Assembly: GCF_003570715.1 (NCBI RefSeq)
Contig: NZ_QXXQ01000016.1
Coordinates: 1-64,000 of the forward strand
Source: Gemmobacter lutimaris
Lineage (GTDB): Bacteria > Pseudomonadota > Alphaproteobacteria > Rhodobacterales > Rhodobacteraceae
Length of the DNA: 64,000 nucleotides
Reading direction: 5' to 3'
The position numbers and the translations under genes were made by a program. Positions 35,683 through 45,450 of the stretch are shown piece by piece (position 1 is the first letter of the stretch; each line of letters starts with the position of its first letter). The notes beneath the pieces were generated by a model. That model did no database searches, was not told the origin of the DNA, and was given only the letters and a program-made list of their open reading frames with translations.

Positions 35683-36615
35683 TTGGCGAATTTGGACGAC
35701 CCTTACCAGACACTTGGCGTCGCGCGCTCTGCCACGCCTGATGACATCCGCCGCGCTTATCGCAAGCTGGCCAAGCAGCACCACCCGGATCTCAACCCAG
35801 GCAACTTGAAGTCCGAGGAGGCTTTCAAGAAGGTCTCCGCGGCCAACGAATTGTTGTCAGATCCTGACAAGCGCGCCCGCTTTGATCGCGGCGAAATCGA
35901 CGCTGGTGGGCAAGAGCAGGCGCAGGGGCCATCTTACCGCAACTATGCCGATAACGCGGCGGGCCGACGCTACAGTCGTGGCGGGCCAGAGGCGACCGAA
36001 TGGAGTGCCGAGGATCTTGAGGGCATGTTCGGCTCGATGTTCGGGACGGGACGTCCGCGTGGTGATGGCCGCATTCGCGGGCAGGACGAGCATTACAGCC
36101 TGACGACGGATTTTCTGGATGCAATCAACGGCGCTGTCCGGCGGCTAACATTGCCGGATGGTCGGACCCTTGATGTCAAAATCCCTGTGGGCACGACGGA
36201 GCGCCAAGTGCTGCGCCTGCGCGGCCAAGGGGGCGCGGGGCAGGGCGGGGGACCATCCGGCGACGCGCTGATCACGGTTCAGGTCAACCCGCACACTCAT
36301 TTTGAACGCAGCGGCAACGACATCCGCTTGATCCTACCGATCACCATTTCTGAGGCCGTGCTCGGAGGGCCGGTGCAGGTGCCGACGCCGCAAGGGCCGG
36401 TCAAGATGCAGATCCCACCCCATTCTGACAGCGGGACTGAACTGCGGTTGCGAGGGCGCGGGGTTGCCGCGCATGGTGGGCACGCTGCGGGCAACCTCTA
36501 CGCCAAGCTCAGCGTTGTGATCGGCACTCCGGATGCCGCGTTGGAGGAGTTCCTCACGCAATGGAAGCCGCAGGTGCCGGCAAATCCCAGAAAATCCATG
36601 GAGGAAAGGCAATGA
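35683..36615 (+). CDS. cbpA: DnaJ-type co-chaperone CbpA
   Basis: A 310-residue J-protein: J domain at about 6-70 with the HPD motif (KQHHPDLNPGN), a Gly-rich linker without zinc fingers, then two C-terminal substrate domains (LRLRGQGGAGQ ... LRLRGRGVAAHGG). A TTG at 35683 is the likely start, with AGGA eight bases before, giving MANLDDPYQTLGV; no ATG fits. It stimulates DnaK and acts in stress survival. Its stop overlaps the cbpM start (ATGA). Confidence 0.9.
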   Translation: MANLDDPYQTLGVARSATPDDIRRAYRKLAKQHHPDLNPGNLKSEEAFKKVSAANELLSDPDKRARFDRGEIDAGGQEQAQGPSYRNYADNAAGRRYSRGGPEATEWSAEDLEGMFGSMFGTGRPRGDGRIRGQDEHYSLTTDFLDAINGAVRRLTLPDGRTLDVKIPVGTTERQVLRLRGQGGAGQGGGPSGDALITVQVNPHTHFERSGNDIRLILPITISEAVLGGPVQVPTPQGPVKMQIPPHSDSGTELRLRGRGVAAHGGHAAGNLYAKLSVVIGTPDAALEEFLTQWKPQVPANPRKSMEERQ

Positions 36616-36953
36616 TCAGCATTGAAATTCTGATCGCGCAAAACTCTGGTCTGGACCGGCGGGATCTAGAGCGCTGGATTTTGAATGACTGGGTCAGGCC
36701 TGGGCGACAATCAGGGGTGTTCGTATTTCAGGAGATTGATGTTGCGCGGGTGAAGTTGATCCGGGAACTTCGCCAAGATATGGACATCGACGAGGAGGCG
36801 CTGCCGGTCATTCTGTCTTTGGTTGATCAGCTTTACGAAATGCGGCGCCGTTATCATGCGCTTGGCGATGCGATCGCGGAGACAGCGCCGGATGATCTTC
36901 AGCGCAAACTCGCGGCGCACCTGGTGATGCGCGCACGCGGCGGATTGCACTGA
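36612..36953 (+). CDS. cbpM: CbpM-type chaperone modulator
   Basis: A 113-residue MerR-like protein (LDRRDLERWILNDWVRPGRQ ... FQEIDVARVKLIRELRQDMDID) that in E. coli binds the J domain of CbpA and inhibits it. Overlap with cbpA by 4 bp makes the assignment firm. No terminator of good quality is seen before the insertion sequence that begins at 37147. Confidence 0.85.
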   Translation: MISIEILIAQNSGLDRRDLERWILNDWVRPGRQSGVFVFQEIDVARVKLIRELRQDMDIDEEALPVILSLVDQLYEMRRRYHALGDAIAETAPDDLQRKLAAHLVMRARGGLH

Positions 36954-37146
36954 AACCCCGGCAAAATTGGCCGGTGGCATTCCTGTGTGAGTAGATTCCG
37001 TCCCTACCTGTCATGCACCCACCTCAATAAGCTGCGGGTGAAGGTGGACTGCGAGAGCAATCACTGGTTTGCAACTTCGTCAGCCGACTGCCGGGCGCGC
37101 ACAGCCATCCCAAAGGACTGCCCAATCCCATGACCAGCAAATCCCA

Positions 37147-38607
37147 GGGAGTGGACAGAACATGGGGGTCATGCGGGGCGTTTTCTGTTTGCGACGGTCA
37201 GCCGACCATCGAGAACTGCGGCCCTTGTGACGGCTACTCGGTGAGCCCCTTTGGGCGACCAACGCATCCTTCTGCGCTTTCCCATGCGGGCATTGGCAAT
37301 GTCATCAACTGATCCTTCGGCACGAGAAGACGAGATGGGCAGCCCGTTACGGTACCGTCGGCCATAGTCGACAAGGGCTTCCATGTTGTTCGCGAGATAG
37401 GTGTACAGTGTCTCGCAGCGGGCCTGCACACGAGCGGCAGCGGTGCGGACAGCCAGAGGTTCTTCCCCGAGGCCGACGCAATCATGCATCAGCGCCTTCA
37501 GATATGTTTCCGCCACCCGTGCTCTGCCATGCCAAAGCCGCCAACGGAGGCTTTTCGCGGGGCGCTGGAACAGCACTGGAACTCCAGTGAACCCCGGTGT
37601 CTGGACCAGACCCTGAACGGCGGCCTCGATATGTTGAATGCGCATCGAGATGTGCCACCAGTCGAGGATATGTTTCACCTGACCGTCGCCACCCACGGCA
37701 TTCCGTATGAGGTTCGGGAGAGCAAGCTCGCCATCAGAGATTACCGTCAACAGACGGCCTGGCTTCCATCCATAGTCGGACAGCTCTTCTCGCATGCGGC
37801 TGCTTGGCGATGCCGTCGCATTGGCGACCAAGCCAAATCGTCGGCACATATTGCGACTTTCAATCTTGCCGACCACAAGATCCAGGTGTCGCTGCTGATA
37901 CTCCGGTCGACAGCGGATATGCGCACCGTCCAGAAAAACCGTCAAACCACCTTTGGGCGGGGCTTCAACGGGATCGCCTGATGCCCTTCGACTTTTCTCG
38001 AGCCCAGTGGCTACTCTTCCCAACCGGTCACGCACCGTGGTGTGATGGGGCGGATGGCAGGGGAGGAAGCTTTTCATCAGCCGCGCCGCTTCGCGAAAGG
38101 TATGCCGGGAACCAAGGTCCGCATGTAGCCGTTGCAGCTCCGGGGTAGCCCGGTCTGGAAAGAAATAGGCCAGCGGAGAAATAGGTCCACCGGGCATCGC
38201 CGCTGACCTGGCATCACACGAACAGCGGCGCATGCGCGCGGCTTTGACCCGAACCCGCCCAAAGAGCGTGTCGAGATCGCGCGTGCGATAGTCATGAATG
38301 GCACGAACCGAGGCGCAATCCGGGCATACGCGGCTTTCTCGAATGATCTCATCGACCTGATCGTAAAGGATTACCCTCTGGATCTGTTCGAGGATCCTTT
38401 TCCCATCCTCGAGGCGCAGCCCGATCCCGTCTGGGCAGGTCACCCGGTATGGTCGAGAAATGCCGTCAAGCTGATGAGTGCGCTTCTCCCCGTTGTCGAA
38501 GGTCGTTTCGATTGTAATCCGTACGTCCATGGCAGCCCCCCATACAAAGAGCTTACCTTAGCACAGGCCAGATCACCGACGACGACCCCCATGTTCTGTC
38601 CACTCCC
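37147..38607 (-). mobile_element. ISKra4-like insertion sequence, copy 1
   Basis: A 1461-bp element bounded by inverted repeats GGGAGTGGACAGAACATGG at both ends (about 24 bp nearly identical), with the transposase on the minus strand. A second copy with the same ends and length lies at 60350-61810. The right end has cut an IS110 transposase gene. No target duplication is visible, which suggests later recombination or deletion at one side. Confidence 0.85.
37169..38530 (-). CDS. ISKra4-family transposase, copy 1
   Basis: A 453-residue transposase. Features that I associate with ISKra4 are FLDGAHIRCRPEYQQRHLDL (first catalytic Asp region), LLTVISDGELALPNLIRNA (second Asp), HILDWWHISMRIQHIEAAVQ, LRWRLWHGRA, and the C-terminal SRAEGSVDDIANARMGKRRR, with a Cys-rich stretch CPDCASVRAIHDYRT near residue 70. 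The frame is full length. It differs from copy 2 only near both ends. ISL3 is the alternative family. Confidence 0.85.
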   Translation of the reverse strand: MDVRITIETTFDNGEKRTHQLDGISRPYRVTCPDGIGLRLEDGKRILEQIQRVILYDQVDEIIRESRVCPDCASVRAIHDYRTRDLDTLFGRVRVKAARMRRCSCDARSAAMPGGPISPLAYFFPDRATPELQRLHADLGSRHTFREAARLMKSFLPCHPPHHTTVRDRLGRVATGLEKSRRASGDPVEAPPKGGLTVFLDGAHIRCRPEYQQRHLDLVVGKIESRNMCRRFGLVANATASPSSRMREELSDYGWKPGRLLTVISDGELALPNLIRNAVGGDGQVKHILDWWHISMRIQHIEAAVQGLVQTPGFTGVPVLFQRPAKSLRWRLWHGRARVAETYLKALMHDCVGLGEEPLAVRTAAARVQARCETLYTYLANNMEALVDYGRRYRNGLPISSSRAEGSVDDIANARMGKRRRMRWSPKGAHRVAVTRAAVLDGRLTVANRKRPA

Positions 38608-38950
38608 GCTGGTCCCGCGATTTCACCGGCACGAAACGCATGTCAGGGCGCCCAACCGCTTCGCAGATCGCCGCAGCATCAGCAGCATCGTTCTTCTGCC
38701 GCTTCAGATAGGCCTTCACATATTTTGGTGGCATCAGCCGGACTTCATGGCCAAGCGCAGCTATTTCTCGGGCCCAGTAGTGCGCAGTGGCGCATGCTTC
38801 CATGCCGACAAGGCAAGGTTCAAGCTTTCCAAAGAAGGCCAAAACCTGGGACCTGCGCAGCTTGCGCGATATGAGCTGCCTTTCGGCGGGGCAGACGCCA
38901 TGGACGTGGAACACGTTTTTTGCGATGTCGATTCCGATCCTCGCGATCAT
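38608..38950 (-). pseudogene. N-terminal fragment of an IS110-family transposase
   Basis: Residues IARIGIDIAKNVFHVHGVCP to RPDMRFVPVKSRDQ match the DEDD N-terminal domain of IS110 transposases, then the frame is cut by the ISKra4 end at 38607. The missing C-terminal half, with the catalytic serine region, is not found on the far side of either IS copy, so a deletion followed. It is related to, but clearly different from, the intact IS110 at 52303. Confidence 0.85.
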
Positions 38951-39636
38951 TCTCTCAGCCTCCTGGTTGGACAGGCCTGCTGCAATTTTTACGATTTCGC
39001 GCCGTCTGCGGCGCGCGCCCACTTCCCTGAAGCAGCCCCCGTCAGCGCGGCAGCGCAGGGACGGAGATGGTCAGCACCATCACCGGCCGCGCCACGAACC
39101 CCACCATCTGCGGCGCCGGACCCACCGCTTATAGGGTGGGTACTCGTTTCGATCGAGCAGGACCGCGAGGCATTCTCGCACGGTGCTCGCCTCCTCCGGT
39201 TCGAGGACAGGAGCGAGCCTTAGGTCGCAATAGCTTGCAACCCTGTGCGGGATCAGGGACGAACGAGTTGATTTCATTGCCTGTCTTCCGATAGTCGCGG
39301 GGCGGCTGAGCTAGCGGAAGTATCGGCGCAACGGAAGAGCGTCGCTGCATCTTCTGATTGCGGGTTCAGTGAGAGCAATCAGGCTCTAGCGTAGTGCTGC
39401 GTCGTTGCAGATCGTACTCTGTCGTAGAATATCGTGCAAAATCGTAGAAATGGTTGCGGGGGCGCGCAACCTACGAGACCGACACTCGATCCAAGCGGCC
39501 ATCTGACCGACCGTATATAGCCGCCTGAAAGCACCTGAGGCGTCCGATCAATCGTGTTGAAATCTCCGCACGAAACGCGGAAATCCCAACATAACTTATA
39601 CAGGATCGCAGTTGGCAAGCTGACTTGGATAGTGGT
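38951..39636. other. 686-bp non-coding stretch with a 10-bp-phased TCGT array
   Basis: No convincing gene is seen; short frames on both strands lack family features. At 39402-39445 five TCGT motifs stand exactly 10 bp apart (starts 39402, 39412, 39422, 39432, 39442). The left part is probably the non-coding end of the broken IS110 element. Confidence 0.5.
39402..39445. repeat. Five helically phased TCGT motifs
   Basis: TCGT recurs at an exact 10-bp step five times, so all copies face the same side of the helix. Flanking bases vary. This is the layout of a cooperative protein-binding array such as iterons or integrase arm sites, but no partner gene is recognised next to it. Confidence 0.55.
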
Positions 39637-40263
39637 CTAGATGGGACGCCAGCCGAATACCCCATCTGAACAACCAGGCAGCATTGCGTTCATCAGGGCG
39701 GATTGCAGCATCTGTCGCTGATCCGCCTCGGGGATAGCCAGCAAATCCGCAGGCCCGAAAATCGCACGATGGGTCACGAAACCGCTGAGAAGGCTAAGCG
39801 CGAAATGCGCCCGTCCCGGATCCGCATGGCCAAACGCCCTGCTTAGAGGCAGGGCTAGTGACGTGCCAAAGAATTGCGCAATGATCGCCCGCGCCTCGCT
39901 GCAGAGGCTGGACTGTGTCAGTAAATGAAGCGGCCTGACATCTTCTACCTTGCGCGGATCACGCAGGAAGGCCAGATCGCAGATCCGGTTGATCATGGTC
40001 GCGCCATCGGGGTCCCCTGCGGCGATGTCATCGAGGGGCGCAAGCGCCAGCAAGGCCTGACGGAATATCTCGGCCTTCGACCCGAAGGCGCGATGGACAT
40101 AGGCCACATCGACCCCAGCCGCGGCGGCGATGTCGCGCAGGCTGGTGTCGGAATAGGGCATCCGCGCGAAAAGCAGCATCGCCGATGCAAGAATGCGTTC
40201 TTTCCCGGTTGCCTGCCCCGGCATGCGGTCGGTCGAGTTGGCTGAGTTGAGCGTCCTTGGCAT
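39637..40263 (-). CDS. TetR/AcrR-family regulator (CecR-like)
   Basis: A 208-residue TetR regulator. The N-terminal HTH is SDTSLRDIAAAAGVDVAYVH followed by RAFGSKAEIFRQAL; the C-terminal ligand part is helical (LLSGFVTHRAIFGPADLLAI). The ATG at 40263 is used because the longer frame runs into the divergent promoter region. It is divergent from the HlyD/RbbA/YhhJ-like export operon, as CecR is for ybhGFSR in E. coli, and likely represses it. Confidence 0.85.
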   Translation of the reverse strand: MPRTLNSANSTDRMPGQATGKERILASAMLLFARMPYSDTSLRDIAAAAGVDVAYVHRAFGSKAEIFRQALLALAPLDDIAAGDPDGATMINRICDLAFLRDPRKVEDVRPLHLLTQSSLCSEARAIIAQFFGTSLALPLSRAFGHADPGRAHFALSLLSGFVTHRAIFGPADLLAIPEADQRQMLQSALMNAMLPGCSDGVFGWRPI

Positions 40264-40415
40264 GGGTGGCTTGTGTTCGTCCGGTGGCTTCGACGCGAAG
40301 AAACTGAAAATGCTGCCCCGGAGCAGAGGTGCGGCAAGGTGCAGCCCAGACCTGGTCGTGTTGTTTAGCTGGTTTTTCAACAGCAAACAACCAGCAGCCG
40401 CTTTTGCGCGACAAT

Positions 40416-40432
40416 ACAGGTTTTTACCCTGT
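40416..40432. promoter_or_regulatory. Candidate TetR operator
   Basis: ACAGG-N7-CCTGT in the 259-bp divergent region between the TetR gene and the efflux operon; position suits a repressor site. The rest of the region shows nothing clear. Confidence 0.35.
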
Positions 40433-40522
40433 CATCGAGCGTTGACAACAGGGGAGCGTAGGGCGAAAACCGCATCGGGACATGCGCGAAGCATCCATCA
40501 GCACAGCAATCAGAGGCAGATC

Positions 40523-41590
40523 ATGGCAAAGCCCGGCAGAAACACCATTATTCTGGGCGGCCTGGCCGTTGTCGCCGTGCTTGGCTGGCTGGCCTGGGAC
40601 CGGCTGCAACCCGCCGGTCTGCCGGCGGGTTTTGCCAGCGCCAATGGCCGGATCGAGGCGACCGAGGTGGATATCGCGGCGCTCACCGGCGGCCGAATCG
40701 CCGAAATCACCGCTGCCGAAGGTGACATGGTCAGCGCAGGCGATGTGCTGGTGCAGATGGACGTGGTGCAGCTGAACGCACAAAAACGTCAGGCCGAAGC
40801 GCAGCTTGCCCGCGCCGAAATCGGCGTCGAGACAGCAAGGGCGCTGGTCGCTCAGGCCGAGGCACAAGAGCGCGCGGCCCGGGCCGCGGTTGATCAGGCA
40901 GGCTCGGTTGCCGATGCCGCGTCGCGCAGGCTTGAACGCTCTGAGCAGCTTGCAAAGACCAGTGCGATCTCACAGCAGGTGCTGGATGATGACCGCGCCC
41001 GGGACGCCCAGGCCCGCGCCGGTGTGGCCTCGGCCGAAGCCAGCCATGCGGCAGCGCTGGCGGGGGTCAGCAGCGCGCAGGCGCAGGTGGTCGATGCAAG
41101 TGCGGCCGTCGAGGCGGCAAAGGCGTCGATTGATGCGATCCAGGCCTCTCTGGACGACGCCACGCTGAAAGCGCCGCGCACGGGCCGGATCCAGTATCGC
41201 ATCGCACAAGAGGGCGAGATTGTCGGCTCTGGCGGGCGGATCCTCAGCCTTGTCGATCTGGGCGATGTCTATATGACGGTTTTTCTGCCGACATCGCAGG
41301 TCGGCCGGGTGCAGGTCGGATCAGAGGTGCGCCTTGTCATGGATGCGGCGCGGGAATTCGTGATCCCGGCCACGGTTTCCTATGTTGCCGATGTGGCGCA
41401 GTTCACGCCAAAGACGGTCGAGACCGCCGATGAGCGCGAAAAGCTGATGTTCCGCGTCCGTGCCCGCATCGACCCCGAGCTGCTGTCGCGGCATATCGAA
41501 TATGTCAAAACCGGCCTGCCGGGCATGGCCTATCTGCGGCTTGATCCGGATGCCGCCTGGCCTGACTTTCTTTCCAATGTCGTGAAATGA
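40523..41590 (+). CDS. HlyD-type periplasmic adaptor
   Basis: A 355-residue membrane-fusion protein. One N-terminal anchor ([20 protein letters not shown]), a lipoyl/barrel-sandwich start ([20 protein letters not shown]), a long Ala/Gln coiled-coil hairpin (about 85-210), then the second lipoyl half ([20 protein letters not shown]). It resembles YbhG/YhiI and links the inner-membrane ABC exporter encoded next to an outer-membrane channel. The stop overlaps the start of the next gene. The ATG at 40523 follows GAGGCAG. Confidence 0.88.
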   Translation: MAKPGRNTIILGGLAVVAVLGWLAWDRLQPAGLPAGFASANGRIEATEVDIAALTGGRIAEITAAEGDMVSAGDVLVQMDVVQLNAQKRQAEAQLARAEIGVETARALVAQAEAQERAARAAVDQAGSVADAASRRLERSEQLAKTSAISQQVLDDDRARDAQARAGVASAEASHAAALAGVSSAQAQVVDASAAVEAAKASIDAIQASLDDATLKAPRTGRIQYRIAQEGEIVGSGGRILSLVDLGDVYMTVFLPTSQVGRVQVGSEVRLVMDAAREFVIPATVSYVADVAQFTPKTVETADEREKLMFRVRARIDPELLSRHIEYVKTGLPGMAYLRLDPDAAWPDFLSNVVK

Positions 41591-44325
41591 CCGGCTCAGT
41601 TGCCGGGGTCTCCGGCCTGACGCTGCGCTATGGCAAGGTCACGGCGCTTGACAATGTGACGCTGGAGATCCCTGAGGGGCGCATGGTCGGGCTGATCGGG
41701 CCAGACGGGGTCGGAAAGTCCAGCCTTCTGTCGCTGCTGGCCGGGGCACGTGTGATCCAGCAGGGCAAGGTCGAGGTTCTGGGCGGCGATATGCGCGATG
41801 TGGCGCATCGCAACCGCGTCTGCCCCCGCACCGCCTATATGCCGCAGGGTCTGGGCAAGAACCTCTACCCGACGCTTTCGGTCGAAGAGAACCTTGATTT
41901 CTTCGGCTCGCTTTTCGGTCATGACAAGGCCGAACGCGAGCGGCGGATCACCGATCTGCTGGCTGCGACCGGCATGACGCCGTTCCGGTCGCGCCCGGCG
42001 TCAAAGCTGTCGGGCGGCATGAAGCAAAAGCTGGGTCTGTGCTGCGCGCTGATCCATGATCCCGATTTCCTGATTCTTGACGAGCCGACCACCGGCGTCG
42101 ATCCGCTGTCGCGCCGCCAGTTCTGGGATCTGATCGACCGCATCCGCGCGACACGGCCGGGGATGAGCGTGATCACCGCCACCGCCTATATGGAAGAGGC
42201 CGCGCGCTTCGACTGGCTGGTTGCGATGAATGCGGGCCGGGTGCTGGCCACCGGCACCACCAACGATCTGCTGTCGCGGACCGGGGCCGACACGCTTGAT
42301 GCAGCCTTCATCGCGCTTTTGCCCGAAGAAGACCGGGGCGAAGACAGTGCCGTGGTGATCCCGCCGCGGACCACCGATGACAGCGATATCGCCATCGAGG
42401 CCGAGGGGCTGACGCAGCGCTTTGGCGATTTCGTGGCGGTCGACAATGTTTCCTTCCGCATCCCCAGGGGTGAGATTTTCGGCTTTCTGGGTTCGAACGG
42501 CTGCGGCAAGACGACGACGATGAAGATGCTCACCGGGCTTCTGGAGCCGAGTGAGGGCCGGGCAAAGCTTTTCGGCCATGAGGTCGATGCAAGCGATCTG
42601 TCGGTGCGCCGCCGGGTCGGGTTCATGTCGCAGGCCTTCTCGCTCTATTCCGAGCTGACGGTGCGTCAGAACCTTGATCTGCACGCGCGGCTTTTCGATA
42701 TGGCGGCCGAGAAGATCCCCGCCAGGGTTGACGAGATGATCGCCCGGTTCGATCTGGGCGACGTGACCGACAGCCTGCCCGAGGCGTTGCCGCTGGGTAT
42801 CCGCCAGCGGCTTTCGCTGGCGGTGGCGATGATCCATGCGCCCGAGATCCTGATCCTTGACGAGCCGACCTCGGGGGTGGACCCGGTGGCGCGCAACGGC
42901 TTCTGGCGTATTCTGGCGGAACTTTCGCGCAAGGATGGCGTGACGATCTTTGTCTCGACCCATTTCATGAACGAGGCGGAATGGTGCGACCGCATCAGCC
43001 TGATGCATGCGGGCAAGGTGCTGGTCTCGGACACCGCCGAGGGGATCACGAAAGCCAAAGGTTGCGCCACGCTGGAAGACGCGTTCATCGCCTATCTTGA
43101 AGAGGCGATTGGCGAGACGGCACCCGCCCCCGCCGCTGCGCCCGAGGCCGCGCCCGAGGCCCCCGCAGCCGGGGTGACCCATCACGCGCAGCAATCCGGC
43201 TTCAGCCTGCGGCGACTGCTTAGCTATTCGCAGCTGGAAAGCCTGCAATTGCAGCGCGATCCGATCCGGCTGACCATGGCGTTGGTCGGCAGCCTTCTTC
43301 TGATGATCGTGGTGGGGCTGGGCATCAACATGGATGTCGAGGATCTGACCTTCGCCGCCCTTGACCGCGACCAGACCACCACCAGCCGCAATTATATCGC
43401 CGATATTGCGGGATCGCGCTATTTCATCGAACAGCCGGCCCTGACAAGTTACGACGAGATCGACGCAAGAATGCGCTCGGGCGAGCTGGCGCTGGCGATC
43501 GAGATCCCGCCCGGCTTTGCCGCCGATATCGCGGCAGGCAGGGATGTGCAGGTCGGGGCCTGGTTCGACGGCGCCAACCCCAGCCGCGCCAATACGGTGC
43601 AGGGCTATGTGCAGGGCATGCATGCCGACTGGATCACACGTCAGGCGCGTCAGCTTTACGGTGACAAGGCGAGCGGCGGCAGTTTCGAACTGGTGACCCG
43701 ATACCGCTACAACCCCGACGTGCGCAGCCTGAATGCGATGGTCCCGGCGATCATCCCGCTGCTTTTGCTGATGATCCCGGCGATCCTGACCACGCTTTCG
43801 GTCGCGCGTGAACGCGAACTGGGCTCGATCATCAATTTCTACGTCACGCCGGTGACGCGGCTGGAATTTCTGCTTGGCAAACAGCTGCCCTATATCGCGC
43901 TGGCCATGCTGAATTTCTTCCTGATGATGGCCATGGCGGTCACATTCTTCGCAGTGCCCTTCAACGGCAGTTTTCTGGGCTTTACCCTTTCGGCGCTGAT
44001 CTATGTCACCGCGACCACGGCGCTTGGTTTTCTGGTGTCGGTCTTCATCGCAAGTCAGGTCGCGGCGCTGTTCGCGACCGCCATGCTGACGATGATCCCG
44101 GCGGTCAGCTATTCGGGTTTGATCTACCCGGTCTCTTCGCTGTCGGGTTTTGGCCGGGTTCTGGGCGAGATCTACCCCTCGACCTGGTTTATCACCGCCG
44201 CGCGGGGGGCTTTCTCCAAGGCCTTCGGAATGGCGGAACTGGCCGGGCCGATGCTGGCCATGGGCATCGCCATTCCGGTGATTATCGGGCTGGCGGCGGC
44301 CTTCCTGGAAAAACAGGCGAAGTGA
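41587..44325 (+). CDS. RbbA-like fused ABC exporter (two ATPase domains plus permease)
   Basis: A 912-residue fusion. ABC domain 1 has Walker [10 protein letters not shown] (about 38-46), signature LSGGMKQK and Walker [11 protein letters not shown]. Domain 2 has Walker [10 protein letters not shown] near 302, but its signature is degenerate (LPLGIRQRL instead of LSGGQ) before [10 protein letters not shown]. An Ala/Pro-rich linker at about 515-530 leads to an ABC-2 membrane domain with six helices. E. coli RbbA/YhiH has this layout. It probably exports cationic or lipophilic drugs with its HlyD and YhhJ-like partners. Confidence 0.9.
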   Translation: MTGSVAGVSGLTLRYGKVTALDNVTLEIPEGRMVGLIGPDGVGKSSLLSLLAGARVIQQGKVEVLGGDMRDVAHRNRVCPRTAYMPQGLGKNLYPTLSVEENLDFFGSLFGHDKAERERRITDLLAATGMTPFRSRPASKLSGGMKQKLGLCCALIHDPDFLILDEPTTGVDPLSRRQFWDLIDRIRATRPGMSVITATAYMEEAARFDWLVAMNAGRVLATGTTNDLLSRTGADTLDAAFIALLPEEDRGEDSAVVIPPRTTDDSDIAIEAEGLTQRFGDFVAVDNVSFRIPRGEIFGFLGSNGCGKTTTMKMLTGLLEPSEGRAKLFGHEVDASDLSVRRRVGFMSQAFSLYSELTVRQNLDLHARLFDMAAEKIPARVDEMIARFDLGDVTDSLPEALPLGIRQRLSLAVAMIHAPEILILDEPTSGVDPVARNGFWRILAELSRKDGVTIFVSTHFMNEAEWCDRISLMHAGKVLVSDTAEGITKAKGCATLEDAFIAYLEEAIGETAPAPAAAPEAAPEAPAAGVTHHAQQSGFSLRRLLSYSQLESLQLQRDPIRLTMALVGSLLLMIVVGLGINMDVEDLTFAALDRDQTTTSRNYIADIAGSRYFIEQPALTSYDEIDARMRSGELALAIEIPPGFAADIAAGRDVQVGAWFDGANPSRANTVQGYVQGMHADWITRQARQLYGDKASGGSFELVTRYRYNPDVRSLNAMVPAIIPLLLLMIPAILTTLSVARERELGSIINFYVTPVTRLEFLLGKQLPYIALAMLNFFLMMAMAVTFFAVPFNGSFLGFTLSALIYVTATTALGFLVSVFIASQVAALFATAMLTMIPAVSYSGLIYPVSSLSGFGRVLGEIYPSTWFITAARGAFSKAFGMAELAGPMLAMGIAIPVIIGLAAAFLEKQAK

Positions 44326-44332
44326 GGGGCGG

Positions 44333-45445
44333 ATGAACCTGCGCAACACCTTCAATCTGGGCGTCAAGGAATTGCGCGGGCTCTGGCGCGATCCGGTGAT
44401 GCTGGTGCTGATCGTCTATTCCTTTTCGCTCTCGATCTGGACCTCTGCGAACGTCTCGCCCGAGGCGCTGACGAATGCCGCGATCTCGATCGTGGATGAG
44501 GATCAGTCGCATCTCTCCGCCCGCATCACCTCGGCCTTTTATCCGCCCTATTTTGTCGAGCCGCAGATGACCACGACGGCCGAGATGGATCGGCGGATGG
44601 ATCAGGGGCTGGATACTTTTGCGCTGAACATCCCACCGGATTTCGCGCGCGATGTGCTGGCCGGAAAAAACCCGGCGATCCAGCTGAATATCGACGCGAC
44701 AAGGATGAGCCAGGCCTTCACCGGCGGCGGCTATATCCAGCAGATCGTGTCCTCCGAGGTTTCGGAATATGTGGCGGGCTACCGGGCCGAGACCGCGCTG
44801 CCGGTCGATCTGGCGCTCCGCGCGCGGTATAATCCCTCGCTGGATCCGAAGTGGTTCGGCGCGATTTCCGCCGTGATCCGGTCGATCACCATGCTGTCGC
44901 TGGTGCTGACCGGCGCGGCGCTGATCCGCGAAAAGGAACATGGCACGGTCGAGCACCTGCTGGTCATGCCCGTCACCCCGACCGAGATCATGTTTTCCAA
45001 GATCTGGTCGATGGGGCTGGTGGTGCTGCTGGGGTCGATCTTTTCGCTAAGTGTTGTGGTGCAGGCGCTGATGGCGGTTCCGGTGCAGGGCTCGGTCGTG
45101 CTGTTTCTTGCGGGCGCGGTGCTGATGGTTTTCGCCATGACGGGGCTTGGAATTTTCCTTGCCACCATCGCCGGGTCGATGCCGCAATTCGCGCTTTTGC
45201 TGATGATGGCGCTTTTGCCGCTGCAGGTGCTGTCAGGCGCGATGACGCCGCGGGAATCCATGCCAGAGATCATCCAGACCATCATGCTTGCAGCCCCCAA
45301 CACGCATTTCATCATCCTCTCGCAGGGCATCTTGTTCCGAGGTGCGGGGCTTGACGTGGTCTGGCCCCAGTTCGCGGCGCTGGCGGCGATCGGGGTGGCG
45401 CTGTTCTGGCTGGCACTGATACGATTCAAGAAATTCCTGCGGTAA
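44333..45445 (+). CDS. ABC-2 type permease (YhhJ/YbhR-like)
   Basis: A 370-residue ABC-2 permease: one N-terminal membrane segment (VMLVLIVYSFSLSIW), a large periplasmic part (about 35-170), and five C-terminal segments with the motif REKEHGTVEHLLVMPVTPTE between the second and third. It starts 7 bp after the fused ABC gene with AGGGGCGG as ribosome binding site. It would form the membrane channel together with the permease half of that protein. Confidence 0.88.
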   Translation: MNLRNTFNLGVKELRGLWRDPVMLVLIVYSFSLSIWTSANVSPEALTNAAISIVDEDQSHLSARITSAFYPPYFVEPQMTTTAEMDRRMDQGLDTFALNIPPDFARDVLAGKNPAIQLNIDATRMSQAFTGGGYIQQIVSSEVSEYVAGYRAETALPVDLALRARYNPSLDPKWFGAISAVIRSITMLSLVLTGAALIREKEHGTVEHLLVMPVTPTEIMFSKIWSMGLVVLLGSIFSLSVVVQALMAVPVQGSVVLFLAGAVLMVFAMTGLGIFLATIAGSMPQFALLLMMALLPLQVLSGAMTPRESMPEIIQTIMLAAPNTHFIILSQGILFRGAGLDVVWPQFAALAAIGVALFWLALIRFKKFLR

Positions 45446-45450
45446 GGCAT

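Noticed and set aside
37135-38620. Target-site duplication at the ISKra4 copies
   Set aside because: Bases outside both ends of each copy were compared and do not match; no duplication can be claimed.
39379-39618. 79-codon minus-strand frame over the TCGT array
   Set aside because: No recognisable protein pattern; the 10-bp repeat does not respect codons, so the DNA signal is preferred.
42001-44367. Very long open frame (788 codons) on the minus strand opposite the RbbA-like gene
   Set aside because: It lies fully antisense to a protein with clear ABC motifs, is rich in His/Arg/Gln as expected of a high-GC shadow, and has no recognisable domain.
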